Origin: Gastrodia elata
Taxonomy: Eukaryota > Streptophyta > Magnoliopsida > Asparagales > Orchidaceae
Reading direction: 5' to 3'
Length of the DNA: 64,000 bases
NCBI GenBank assembly: GCA_016760335.1
Contig: CM028673.1
Location: 24,006,501-24,070,500, forward strand
In this document: piece by piece, positions 45,607-55,747 of the stretch
How the letters are laid out: every line of letters starts with the position of its first letter
How positions within the stretch are numbered: the stretch's first letter is position 1
Translations under genes and position numbers: made by a program
The notes under the pieces: generated by a model
The model's input: the letters and a program-made list of their open reading frames with translations, nothing else
Told to the model about the DNA's origin: nothing
The model's database searches: none

Positions 45607-46819
45607 CTGAAACCACATCATTGTCCTCAAGAGCAGAGGCAAAAGTTATCATATATACCCTTGCCGATTCTGAGGGTTGTTTGTTCTGAGGCCTTTGACC
45701 CTGTTGATCATAGTTCGGCTTTTGTGTAGGTACAATTGTTTTAGAGTTTGAAGTAGTAGCTGGCATTACAGCAGAAGCAGGCTCTCAGCTGTTCCTTGGT
45801 TGTGCACGGGATGCTTGCATATGACGGGAGTGATTGATGAGCAATCCATCAATTGTGTTCTTCTCATTGCATTCGTAATAGTGGTGGCCGCTACGACGAC
45901 AAGCAAGACATACACTACCAAAGTGGTAGCATTTTCCGTACAGATGCAATCACTTGCATTCAAAGTTCTGAGGCCGGGGTTGTGTAGTTTCCTTGTTATA
46001 GACTTTTTCCACCTTATGATGGCCAAAACATTCCTTCCTCAACTGCATAGCTATTGCCTACTTTTTCTGATCTAGTTGACCTTGGAATCCTTCTTGTGTA
46101 CGAGAAGGCTCAATTAATTCAGTCAGGGTCTTGATTTGATGAGATATATGTGGGCTTTAATTGAGTCTCTCAGACCCTTCAGGAAATGGTGGCATCTAGA
46201 TGCTTCCATTCTAACTAGATCCGAAATGAAACAAGACAATCTCTAAAATTCTTGCTTGAGTTGAACACTGAATTATTATCTTGTGTGAGATGGAGGAGTT
46301 CATCCTCCAGAATTGTTTGAGCTGACCCCGATATGAATGCTTCACGGAATGCTTCCAAGAAGATATCCCAAGGAATGTCCTCTACTTTATAATCGACAAA
46401 TTCATTATTCCGCTCATTCTCCCACCAGTACTCAGCTTCTTCTTGAAATAAATGAGTTACTTGGCGGATGGCTTCAAAGTCAGGGCACTTGATACTGGCC
46501 AAGTTCTTCTCGGCCATCTTAAGCCAATTTACTGTGTCCATAGGATTCAGCGCTCCATTGAACGTAGGAGTTTAGAGACGAAGGAAATTGTGTAGGATTC
46601 TGTCGCCCGTATAATGCGAAGACAATGAGAATCCTGATGGGGGTGCAGATTGCTGTCTAATCGAGAGGATAAGAGCACATGTCTCTTGCCCCTGTTGCAC
46701 ATTGCTATCTATTAGTGCCTTCAATAAATTGGCCATAGGGTTGGACTCCTCAGGTCCGCCTGACAAAGCGACTGTATTCTTAATTAGAGTAGGAACAGAT
46801 GGAGAGCTAGGATTTATGA
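45607..46819 (-). pseudogene. gag: gag of element D
   Basis: Minus strand from 'VINPSSPSVPTLIKNTVALSGGPEESNPMANLLKALIDSN', TAA at 46572-46574, then 'MDTVNWLKMAEKNLASIKCPDFEAIRQVTHLFQEEAEYWWENERNNEFVDYKVEDIPWDIFLEAFREAFISGSAQTILEDELLHLTQ' (46541 onward). This holds the complete capsid core that A has lost. The frame breaks near 46290. The zinc knuckle CX2CX4HX4C is intact at 45869-45910 (CLACRRSGHHYYEC). The Pro/Gln-rich tail ends at the intron donor. Confidence 0.85.
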
Positions 46820-46963
46820 CTGCAAATACAAGTATGAACTTAGAAATATAAAATATAATTTTATTCATTCATTTCTTTCTCAAAAGAGAAGATACATGGA
46901 TCCACAAAACACATAAATGAGATGAAAGAAAATAACATAATAAGATCTCTAAAATCTAGTTAC
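46820..46963 (-). other. Putative intron 1 of element D (ORF1-gag)
   Basis: 144 bases reading GTAACTAGA to TTTGCAG on the minus strand. Removing it joins 'I-E-Y' of ORF1 to 'I-N-P-S-S' of gag in frame with phase 1, as in element A. D and A differ widely inside the intron, yet the ends are kept. Confidence 0.55.
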
Positions 46964-47342
46964 AATATTCTATCCAAAAGGCAGCACAGAAGTCATCATA
47001 TGTGACTATGTGGCTTGTCCAAGCTAATCTTTTATACACCCAATACCACCAACGACCTGCTGATCCCCTCAGTGGGATCTCTACGATCTCCAAGTGATAC
47101 TCCTCCGGATAGGCTATCTCTGAAAGTGCAGTAGTAACGCGATCCAACAACTCTCTGGTGAGTGCTGAAAGACTGGTGCATCCAAAGGATGAATTGATAA
47201 AGATTTTATCTAGTACCTCAACTCCTCGAGGTGACACTCTATCGATGACCCTTCTGTAGATCTGGCCATCTCAGAGGTCATCTATCCAGTAGTCGTCAAA
47301 TCTCCTAAGGTAGAACCAAAATGCTGACTGCAAGTATTCCAT
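46964..47342 (-). pseudogene. Upstream Gag-like ORF (ORF1) of element D
   Basis: ATG at 47342-47340 (MEYLQSAFWFYLRRFDDYW). One TGA (47273-47271) replaces Arg of 'LRDGQIYGR'. Then 'SPRGVEVLDKIFINSSFGCTSLSALTRELLDRVTTAL..GSAGRWWYWVYKRLAWTSHIVTYDDFCAAFWIEYCN'. Highly similar to ORF1 of A, so the reading frame has been kept under constraint until recently. Confidence 0.7.
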
Positions 47343-47644
47343 CCCTAAAATAACTCAATTTATAAGTATTTTATTTTATCATTATCGTCAAGTTCGTTCA
47401 AATCATAAGATATTAATTTTTTATATTAAGAATAGGCAAAGTTTAAATCAAGTTATTATGTGCATTAAATTCTTAGGATGTCATTATTCTAGACATAGTC
47501 CATCCTTTCCTTTCTGAGGTAATTTAATGAATGTTTGGATGTTTGCTTTTCATTACACTTAGTAACTTATGCTTGACCTGATACAGAGAACAAACCATAA
47601 AGTAGATAGGAACAAAACTCCTTATCTTACACTTTATGATACTT
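47343..47644 (-). other. Leader of element D, no gene seen
   Basis: About 300 bases between primer site and ORF1, alignable with 8692-8969 of element A ('gataaggag..', 'cctaggaatttaa..' words). No ORF of note. Confidence 0.5.
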
Positions 47645-47655
47645 CTCTGATACCA
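47645..47655 (-). promoter_or_regulatory. Primer-binding site of element D
   Basis: Reverse complement reads TGGTATCAGAG, two bases (GT) after the LTR end '..GGGGCACTACA'. It shows where the LTR of this family really ends. Confidence 0.88.
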
Positions 47656-47657
47656 AC

Positions 47658-48584
47658 TGTAGTGCCCCGTCCCATCACCGTGCCAATAAGGTAAAACATA
47701 AATATCAGATCGGTGGCAGAGCGGTGTGCTACCCGGGGAAACGAGCATCTCCCCGAATAGGTTAAAAGACTGAGCCACACTGAAGGCTGCTGACTCGAAC
47801 CTAAGAGTAGGATCGAGAGTCAATACCTAAGATAAGAGTAGACTACTTGCTTTAAGTATTAAAATAATATATATATTAGACTTAAAGAGGTAAATATGAA
47901 TCAACTATACATTATCAATATATCAGTATTTCCAGTATGCTGATCACATCACATAAGTATAGTAGTATAACAAAGTGCAAAAGCTAAAGCAAAATACCCA
48001 GGATACATTCATCACAGAGCAGTAGTAAACATCTGTCTCAGAAAAGAAATGTAAAATACATCCATAATTATTACAAACTAATTTAAAAGATGAAAAGTGA
48101 AGTCTATCTGAAGTACTGAAAATAAAGCAGTAAGAAAAAGGTGGAAGACTGATCTACTAAGGCTCCATGTACTCCTTCTGGATCCCCTGTAGGTCCTCCT
48201 GCCCTGTCTCCACAAGCTGCTTGGGATCTAGCGAATTGCCGGATCTCAAAAGTACCCCGTGTTAGACAAGAAGTCTAACATATCGCAACTAATTAAGCAA
48301 TTCTAAAGTAAATGCAATAGACAGTAAAGTAAACACAACTGTAGAACATAATAGTAAAAGCACTATGTAGCTGAAACTATAAAGACTAAGCAAGGTAGAA
48401 CTGCATCGAAACTGAATACTGAAAGTAAACAAAAATATCAAATGCTCAGAAATCAATTTGAAATTGTCCAATGCTGTACTATATGTTACTGGAATGATGC
48501 ACCCAAATATGCCGCGACATGGTATACCACAGTATATAACAGAACTATCACTAAAAGGCTATGAGTCATATAGTCCAATGTATA
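47658..48584 (-). repeat. D 5' LTR, first part (3' end of LTR)
   Basis: Reverse complement of this stretch matches 18235-19162 of element A, including 'gtgttagacttcttgtctaacac', 'gggtacttttgggatccgg' and '..cccgtcccatcaccgt'. It breaks off at GTATA (48580-48584) where element F begins and resumes at 57793. Confidence 0.88.
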
Positions 48585-48744
48585 TGATGAATCCATAAAA
48601 TTTATCTAAAATAAAGGAAAATTTCATTCATTTTTTATTGTTAAACTACTCCTAAATCAAATTTTGTCTATCTTTTCAGGAAAATTGCCTCTCCAATGAA
48701 GTTCTGAGACATTTTACAAAATTCCAAGTTTTTTTCATAAGAAT

Positions 48745-49110
48745 TCGCTGCCGCGCGCTGCAACGCACTCAGCGGGTCATTTTGCAAACGAGGACGCTAT
48801 AGCGCGATCCAGCGGATCCATTTGCCAACCGTGGACGTGGTAGCACACTGCAGCAGATGCATTTGCAAACCATGGGCATGGTAGCACGCTGCAGCGGATC
48901 CATTTGCGAACTATGGGCGCGGTAGCGCGCTGCAGTGGGACGTTTTGCAAATTGAGCCGCTACCGCGCGCTGCAGCAGAGAATTTTGCGAAATGCTTCCG
49001 CTCCAGCGCGCTTGCAGCGGTTCGATTTGCAAATGGAACCATTATAGCACGCTGCAGCAGGTAAATTTGCGAAACGTGGACGCGATAGTGCGCGGTAGCA
49101 CGTGGCAGCG
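48745..49110 (+). repeat. 41-base GC-rich tandem repeat in F LTR
   Basis: About eight units marked by 'tttgcaaac'-type words at 48781, 48821, 48862, 48904, 48943, 48983, 49028 and 49067, each followed by 'gcgcgctgcagcgg'-like sequence. The 3' LTR has about seven units at 55905-56230, and a related array sits at 53285-53463. Several open frames here are by-products of the repeat. Confidence 0.75.
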
Positions 49111-49432
49111 GGAGACTTGGCTTATTTTGCTTGCTCCATTGCACGATACAGCACGTTACAACGCGCTACAACGGCCGCCACATTTTTTGCCAGTCAGGAG
49201 CATTTATTGCCACTGGGACAAGACCCCCAACCTGCATCTTGTCCCCAGCCATCATTCCCTGCAGCAGCTCTGATTTTTAATGGAAAGTGGCCTCTTGATG
49301 TGATAAGAAGGTTAAACAAAGAAGGATATTGGTCACTTCACCATTGATTTTGGATTTTCCATCATGACTTCAGAATTTTTAATTGTCAAATGCTGGTTAT
49401 GGAGAGGATGAAGGAGTATGTAGCCCCTCTCT

Positions 49433-49463
49433 TATAAATACACCTCCTCTTGACAAGAGGAGG
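49433..49463 (+). promoter_or_regulatory. TATA box and palindrome of F 5' LTR
   Basis: TATAAATA (49433-49440) is followed at once by stem CCTCCTCTTG/CAAGAGGAGG with a single A between (49443-49463). The 3' LTR copy (56492-56522) has one mismatch in the stem. Confidence 0.7.
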
Positions 49464-50736
49464 GTTCACAATTTTGCTCAACACACTAAGTAAACAGGAG
49501 GAGTGCATAAGGAAAAGTGAGGAACTCCCCAAGGGTGGCAATACAAGCTCTTGCTAAGGAAGAGAAGAAAGAAGGAAGCACTAGTGACTTAAGGGAGGAG
49601 CTTGAAGAAGGAGAAGAAGAATTCCGGAGAACTTCCAAGGAGCATTCTTAGTATCTTCCAACCTTACTCTTGTATTTTCTTTTCTTAGTTGATCATGAAA
49701 GGGTCTTTATCCATGTATGTGTTTTTCTTCATTTCCTTTGTAATGAGTAGCTAAATCTCACTTGGGGAGGGTTGGGGAAATCCCATGTGTATGAGTTATT
49801 ATTAATGTGTGAAGTTTTCCTCAAGCAAAAATTAAATTGTGAAGAACTCAATGCCTTGTTAGGAGATTTTTTTTTATTAGTTGGTCTTGAATGTGGATAA
49901 AAGGAAAATGAACTAATGACTTCAAGAACTAAGTTGTCTTGTGGTCCATAGCTCACCTTAGGTTGGATGCTAGGTTTATGAGTGCATGAGAGCTTAGAAC
50001 TATGTGACAAAGTTCTTGAGCTAAATGCACCTTAATCTAAGCTCAATCAAATGGGTTGATGCATGTGATGCTAAGACCCACTAAATGAGCTCCTTAGCTC
50101 AACATAATTGAGGTAGAGGAAAAAATAGTTGAGTGCTGATGAACTAAGTGACATAGTCATTGAGCCCAATATATTGATCCCTCATCTCAACTATGTGGGA
50201 TGCGAGTGATGCTCGTAGTTGAATCAATGCTTATAAAAATTAAAAGACTTAATAATCGTTGTCTCCTTTATCAAGAGATAAGATAAAAATACTAAACCTA
50301 AAATCTTATAGGAATCTTTGTGCCAAAATAGAACTGAATGTGTGTTCATTTTGTGCACAAGATTTGAACTTGTGAAACCTTGAGGTGAAACTCAAGGAAG
50401 AACAATGTGCACTTGATTAAATCTAAGGGAATAAAAGACAACACTTGAGAATTCAATATGCATTCATAAATTTCTCATCACATGTGGGATGAATCCAACT
50501 TTTCTCTCTCTTTTATCTAACTTATCTTCACATAGTGATTACTGTGCTAAATCTAGGGCCAACTCAACCAATCAATTGTAGCTTAAACATTAGTGAGAAT
50601 ATATAGACCTTAGTGTCAAAACAACCAATTCTTTGTGGTTCGATAAATCTCGGAAATTAACATCTTCTACTTATTACTTCAGACCACGTACACTTGCATG
50701 TGAGCACAGACGTATATTTACAGTCTGTCAAGTTTT

Positions 50737-50755
50737 TGGCGCCGTTGCTTGGGAA
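50737..50755 (+). promoter_or_regulatory. Primer-binding site of F (tRNA-Asp type)
   Basis: TGGCGCCGTTGCTTGGG, starting six bases after the LTR end, matches the complement of the tRNA-Asp 3' end (TGGCGCCGTTGCCGGGG) except two bases. This primer is typical of Athila-type gypsy elements, unlike the tRNA-Met site of A-D. Confidence 0.75.
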
Positions 50756-51047
50756 TTGGTATTTGTTTTGTATTAAGGATAATCTATAAGCAACTAGCGA
50801 TTTAAGCATTTCATTGCATATATTTTTAGTTTTTGATTTTTGTAATTATAAAAACTAACATCTTACATTTCTGCTTATCCTATTTTTGCTAAACTTTTTG
50901 AACGCTATTGCTTAAATTATTTTTGATAGCCTCATTGTTAGTTGTATGAGTAAAAGAATTTGCACTGAATATCTTTTTTATCCTGACATTGAGAGAACTT
51001 ACTTATAGGCTAGGAGAGAACAAAACCTTTCAACTCAATAAACCATT
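50756..51047 (+). other. Leader of element F, no gene seen
   Basis: About 290 AT-rich bases between primer site and gag start; no recognisable feature. Confidence 0.5.
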
Positions 51048-52395
51048 ATGGAACAAACTATTATGGGCAACTGTAATGAAAATGAAGGAGAGCCAGTATG
51101 AGAGCATAGGGGAAGAGCACTAAGAGACTATGCACTACCCACTGTTAGGGGAATCCCCCATGCAATTGTAAGGCCAAATATAGATGCCCATATTTTGAAA
51201 TCAAACCTTCCACACTAAGCATAGTTCATAATAACCAGTTTGGGGGATTAGCCACTAAAGATCTAAACTCACATATTTCAACATTCCTTGAAAGATGTGA
51301 CACCTTCAGGTTTAACGGTGTCTCTGAGGACGTAGTTAAATTGTGACTTTTCCCATTCTCTTTAAGAGATAGAGCCAAGAGTTGGCTCAGCTCTCTACCT
51401 AGCGATTCTATCCGGACATGGGATGATTTGGCTAAGAAATTCTTAGCCAAATATTTCCCTTCGGCGAAAACCGCCAGGTTGAGGATTGAGATCACCAACT
51501 TCACTCTGTTGGAAGGAGAGACTCTTTATGATGGGTGGGACCGATTTAAGGAATACCTCAGGCGTTGCCCACATCATGGGTTTCCTCTATGGATGCAATT
51601 GTAAACCTTTTACAATGGTTTGAACGCTCCTACAAGGACACTCATTGATGCAGCCGCCGGTGGTTCTATTAGCAGAAAAATCCAAGAGGAGGCTTATGAC
51701 CTCTTGGAAGAAATGGCCAATAATGCATATCAATGGCCTTCCAAAAGGTTAAAAAAGGAAGCTAAAAAAGTAAACAAGTCCAACCAAATAATGGCATTAC
51801 AGCAAGAGATACATGCCTTGAACGAAAGAATAGAAAGGATGAATGTTAATGTTGTTCAAGAAGTGCATTGTGATTTGTGTAGGGGTAGACATAATAGTGA
51901 AAATTGTAACTTAAAAAACCCCTTTGTACAAACTAACACTGAACAAGTTAATTACCTAGGAAACAATAACTCGATGAATAACCCTTACTCCAACACCTAC
52001 AACCCAAGGTGGAAAAACCATCCCAATTTTTTGTGGAGTAACAGTAATAATAACGTAAATCAATATGGGGGAAATTCTTCCAACCAACAAGGCATTAATA
52101 ATGGAAATAATAATAGAAACCAACATCAAAATTTAGAAGGGGCCTTCAACTCATTTAAGGCTGAAACGATCCATTTTATGCGCCGCACCGAAGCCACTAT
52201 CACTCACCATGATGCTTTTATCTAAGGAATAGAAGCTTCCTTGAGAAATATAGAGACCTAATTGGGACAGATCTCCAAGCAGCTGACCTCTCTGTAGCAA
52301 GGGGCCTTACTTAGTTTGACCGAAATAAACCCTAGGGAATTGGTTAGCGTGTTACATTCAGAAGATGTGTTAGGAGGAATTAATACTGAAAGTAC
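51048..52395 (+). pseudogene. gag: gag of element F (Athila type)
   Basis: Begins MEQTIMGNCNENEGEPV then TGA. 'RALRDYALPTV' and 'FEIKPSTLSIVHNNQFGGLATKD' follow with one frame break near 51196. The capsid block: 'LERCDTFRFNGVSEDVVKL', TGA, 'LFPFSLRDRAKSWLSSL..WDDLAKKFLAKYFPSAKTARLR..FTLLEGETLYDGWDRFKEYLRRCPHHGFPLWMQL', TAA, 'TFYNGLNAPTRTLIDAAAGGSI..KIQEEAYDLLEEMANNAYQW'. These are diagnostic of Athila Gag. The open part 51620-52225 continues with a Cys-His cluster 'CDLCRGRHNSENC' and an Asn-rich stretch. The frame goes on with stops to about 52395 ('SLRNIET', 'EINPRELVSVLHSEDVL'). Confidence 0.88.
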
Positions 52396-52437
52396 GAGTG
52401 CAACAGGTTATAAGTTAGAGTAAAGAAAAAAAGATCG

Positions 52438-53236
52438 TTGAATGAGAGTGAGAAGTTAACAGCTCCTAAATGTAAGGACCCAGGGAGGTTGAGCATCCCT
52501 TGCATAATCAGAAATAAAGTATTTGTAGATCCCTTGTATAATCTAGGTGCTTCGGTGAATGTTATGCCCTACCATATTTACGAACATCTAAAGGTAGGAG
52601 GGATGGAATATACCTCAATGATTTTGGAGTTTGCTAATTTAGAATCCCCTTACCCCTCTTGGGATGATAAAAAATGTTGCAGTCGAAATAGGAAATTTTA
52701 TAGTTCCAATTGATTTTATGGTTTGTGAATGGGATCAATGGAATAAGAATTCCACAATTATCTTTGGGAGACCCTTTCTAATGAGTGTAAAAGCAGTTAT
52801 TGATGTAGGTTGCAGGGTTATGAGTGTAAGTGTAAAAGGAAAAACTGAATTAATTGATCTTAAACCAACCATCTTCAAGCGGAGAGAGATGAAAGATGAA
52901 GTGAGAAGAAAGGTAAGTGAAGAAAAGTTGTGGATTGATGAAGTTCTAGAGGATCTAATGATAGAAGAAAGAAATTATGATGATATCTCAACTCCTTCTT
53001 TAGAGAAGGGGAGCAAGGAAGGATTAAGAAAGAGAAAAACAAGACGTGAAAAAAGAAAAAAGAAAACTCTCCCTAAGCTTGAAATGGAAATAATGGATCC
53101 GCTAATGGAAGTTGATGATAGTAAGAGTTCGAGCACCCATGAGAATTGTGCTCACTCTAAAATTTTTAGCATATGGCAGAGGAAACCACCGGATCCTACT
53201 AACTGTTTTTTAGTGAGTCTAAGGACCTTAAACTAA
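52438..53236 (+). pseudogene. pol: Protease of element F, catalytic Asp lost
   Basis: 'DPGRLSIPCIIRNKVFVDPLYNLGASVNVMPYHIYEHL' is the Athila protease; relatives have Asp where this has Asn in 'YNLGAS', so it should be inactive. A frame shift near 52664 leads to 'IKNVAVEIGNFIVPIDFMVCEW' and 'TIIFGRPFLMSVKAVIDV', the usual second half. A Lys/Glu-rich stretch 'EKGSKEGLRKRKTRREKRKKK' follows and the frame closes at TAA 53234. In complete Athila elements RT starts soon after this point; here none is found up to 53741. Confidence 0.85.
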
Positions 53237-53241
53237 GCGCT

Positions 53242-53279
53242 TAATGGGTGGCAACCCATTTAAAAAAAAAAAAAAAAAA
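53242..53279 (+). other. Hairpin plus A-run after F protease
   Basis: Stem AATGGGT/ACCCATT with loop GGCA (53242-53259), then about 19 A residues. The 'GGGTGGCAACCC' type block is common after pol in Athila elements. It marks the position where pol would have ended. Confidence 0.65.
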
Positions 53280-53284
53280 TTTAT

Positions 53285-53463
53285 CAGTGCTAAAGCGCGC
53301 TGTAGTGAAATCTCGCGACAGCGCGCTGCAGTGGGTACACCGCGCATTTGCGAAAATTCTGCGAAGGCGCTGAAAATTTTGCTATAGTGCGCTGCAGCGG
53401 AAATTCCGCAATAGCGCGCTGTAGCGGAAAATCCGCTACCGCGCGCTGCAGCGGTTTGCTCCA
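53285..53463 (+). repeat. Internal GC-rich repeats of F before its second ORF
   Basis: Units of about 30 bases with 'gcgcgctgcagcgg' and 'ccgctaccgcgcgctgcagcgg'-like hairpins, related to the LTR array at 48745-49110. They lie 178 bases before a TATA box. Confidence 0.65.
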
Positions 53464-53640
53464 GCTGCTGAATTTTTCTGTCTTGGGAACTATGTAGTCA
53501 AAAAGTGATGACATTTAGGTTCCCCAAGTAGTCAAAAAGCGTGCTGAAAAAGCTACCCCGCCCCCTTTCACATGGATTACCATATTAATGGCATGGGGAA
53601 GGCCATTTGACCATCTTCTCTTGCCTTGGATTTTCTTGGC

Positions 53641-53648
53641 TATAAATA
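53641..53648 (+). promoter_or_regulatory. Internal TATA box of F
   Basis: TATAAATA, 101 bases before the ATG of the extra ORF and after GC-rich repeats like those of the LTR. A run of 13 G at 53659-53671 follows. A separate promoter for the ORF is inferred. Confidence 0.5.
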
Positions 53649-53741
53649 GGGAGGCAATGGGGGGGGGGGGGTTATCCTTCCACCATTCCAATTCTCTTAT
53701 TCTCTCATAGCTCTTGATCTCTCTAGCTCTCATATCTCACC

Positions 53742-54884
53742 ATGTCTTCCAGAAAGAAGGCCATTCCAAGGAAGGAGCTGGAAGCATCTTCATCCGGAGG
53801 TTCCTTTAATAAGAAAAGGTTCTCATCCGCAGAGGTCGAGCACTTATTCTTCTCCATTACTTCCCAATGGAAGTTAATTCCGGAGAGGACTTTCAACCCC
53901 GCATTGCCCTTCCCGGTAGAGCAAGTTATCCCTCGAGGATGGAGGGAGTTTGTGACTAAGAGATCCCCTATGTTCCCAGCGATTGTCCAGGAGATTTATG
54001 CGAACGCAATCGATGCGGCCGAGCAGCTGATCTTCTGTCGAGGTTGGGGTGTCACCCTTGGGATTGCTCAAATTGAGCAATTCTATGGGCTCGAGGAGGT
54101 ACATTCATGCTCGTACTTAGAACTCTTGGAATCTCACCATGCCCCCCTTGAGCTTGTGGTGGAACTCGTCCATGATGACACCGAATGGGAAGGAGGATTC
54201 GCTAACATTCCTCATTCCGAATTAATGGACATGAGTAGTGCTTGGCTAGTTTTCATTTCTAGCTTTGTCATGCCTACGAGTCACTTGACTGAAGTGACCC
54301 GTGCCCGAGCACTCCTCTTGTGCTCGTTGGTTAGGCCGTGCGAGATCCACATTTCTAATATTATTTTTGAGCAGCTTTGGAAAGCTCTCAAGGGTCCCTG
54401 CGCTATATTGGCCTTTGGGTCTTTGAAATCAGGGCTGTGCGAGACCCAAGGGGTCAGGATACTCTCCTCGGATACCATCGTTCCCCTCGGTTGCGCCCTA
54501 AATCCTTAAAATTTGAATGTCCGGGCAAGCGAATGAAAGTTGCCCAAGAAAAGATGGGGCGTACAGGGGGAAGCATCCGCACCGCCCGACCTTTATCACA
54601 CAAACAATCTCTTGATACGTCTCCATAATCAGCAAGCGGTGCTTAGCCAGGCTCTTGCCACGGACATGGGGTTCTTTAAACAAGAACTCATCCAGCAGCG
54701 CCGATTTCAATCCGACTTTCATGAAGCCCTAGGGATGATGTTAGAGGATTGGAGCTTACAAGGTGGACCAGATCCATCCTTGTTGCCTAGGCTACCTGTT
54801 AGTGCCCCCATTCCAGAGATGCGCTATCCTTGTAAAACCACATACGTGGAGGAGGTGGACGATGAGGAGGAAGACGATGATTAA
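53742..54884 (+). pseudogene. Extra ORF of F (plant transposon-associated protein)
   Basis: One frame from ATG 53742 to TAA 54884 with stops at 54507 and 54534. The first 255 residues: a basic, Ser-rich start (SSRKKAIPRKELEASSSGG), then 'FNPALPFPVEQVIPRGWREFVTKRSPMFPAIVQEIYANA..FCRGWGVTLGIAQIEQFYGL', a Trp-rich middle 'SSAWLVFISSFVMPTSHLTEVTRARALLLCSLV' and 'IFEQLWKAL'. This resembles the domain often annotated as 'putative plant transposon protein' found with Athila-type elements, whose role is unknown. The C-terminal part has 'LIRLHNQQAVLSQAL', a possible coiled coil, and an acidic tail EEVDDEEEDDD. Family match is by memory of pattern, not a search. Confidence 0.6.
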
Positions 54885-55747
54885 ATAGGTTATATTTTTC
54901 TTTATTATTCTTTTCTATGATTTTCATTTGTATTTTTCTTATTTTGAGATTTTATTCTTTGAATTTTCATATTCCCTCATTTTTATGGTATTTTTCAATG
55001 ACATATTTTTTCTGAATTTTTCAAGAAAATGAAAATCACAAAAATGTCGAGTTGAAATTTGTTATAAGTAAAATGGAGCTTATCAAAAATGACCAAATGC
55101 ATTATAAGCACTAAAATGTTTTAATTAAAGAATGAATGGAGGATAATCTAATCTCCAAAAATTCAACTTAATGCCTTGAACTAAGTGTGGGGGAAGGCAT
55201 TGGACTTAGACTAGAAAGTTTGGTGAATACTCTAAAAGAGTGTGCTAGGCTCTCGTAGGACTTCATGATCACAAAGATACATATTGGGGATGAAGAAAAG
55301 TGTCTCTTCCTAAGATTGAAAAGAAAAAATATATATATTTATAAAGGTATGATGAAAAATATCTCTCCCAAATGAGCAAAATGTGAAAGGATGAAGAAAA
55401 ATATCTCTCCTTTAATCTCTTCATCTTAGTGATTCATAAGAAGGAGCACATATGACAAAACTTTGGAGTCTTTGACCATCTCTTTAGTCTAGGGTCCATA
55501 ATGAACTCTACCCATCACCTAGTATCAAGCATGAAAAATCAAATATTTGGAGATGAATTGATTAACCCACTTATTGCCACGATTAAAACATTAATATTGC
55601 TAAATGTTTCGTGTCATTATTGTTATACTCATACCTTGACTTATATTTATTCTAAATACATTGTTGTGGCTATCATCCCTACCAAATAGAAAATATATAT
55701 CATATTGAGCTTACTCGAGAATGAGCAAGAATTTAAATGTGGGGGTG
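54885..55747 (+). other. Non-coding 3' region of F with two polypurine-like tracts
   Basis: AT-rich. An inverted repeat AATGCCTT/AAGGCATT (55170-55201) brackets 'gtgtggggg', a tract like the true one 'aaatgtgggggtg' at 55735-55747 just before the 3' LTR. Short 'gatgaaaaatatctctcc' repeats occur at 55288-55415. No credible gene. Confidence 0.6.

Larger units (their letters stand above)
48585..50730 (+). repeat. 5' LTR of element F
   Basis: 2.1 kb. A GC-rich tandem array lies at 48745-49110, TATA box at 49433-49440, a palindrome at 49443-49463, then 1.2 kb of AT-rich leader. It ends CAGTCTGTCA. The 3' copy is about 100 bases shorter, mainly within the repeat array. Confidence 0.88.

Noticed and set aside
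48745..49110. CRISPR-like regular repeat
   Set aside because: Repeats are imperfect, directly adjacent without unique spacers, GC-rich and in a plant retrotransposon LTR.
48769..49347. ORFs in the F LTR with repeated 'ANRSAA'-type peptides, also 55875-56314
   Set aside because: Products of the 41-base tandem repeat; no independent evidence of coding.
53590..54478. Minus-strand ORFs opposite the F extra ORF
   Set aside because: Antisense shadows of the plus-strand ORF.
55501..55689. 62-codon ORF near the F 3' end
   Set aside because: AT-rich, no known motif, lies in the non-coding tail before the polypurine tract.
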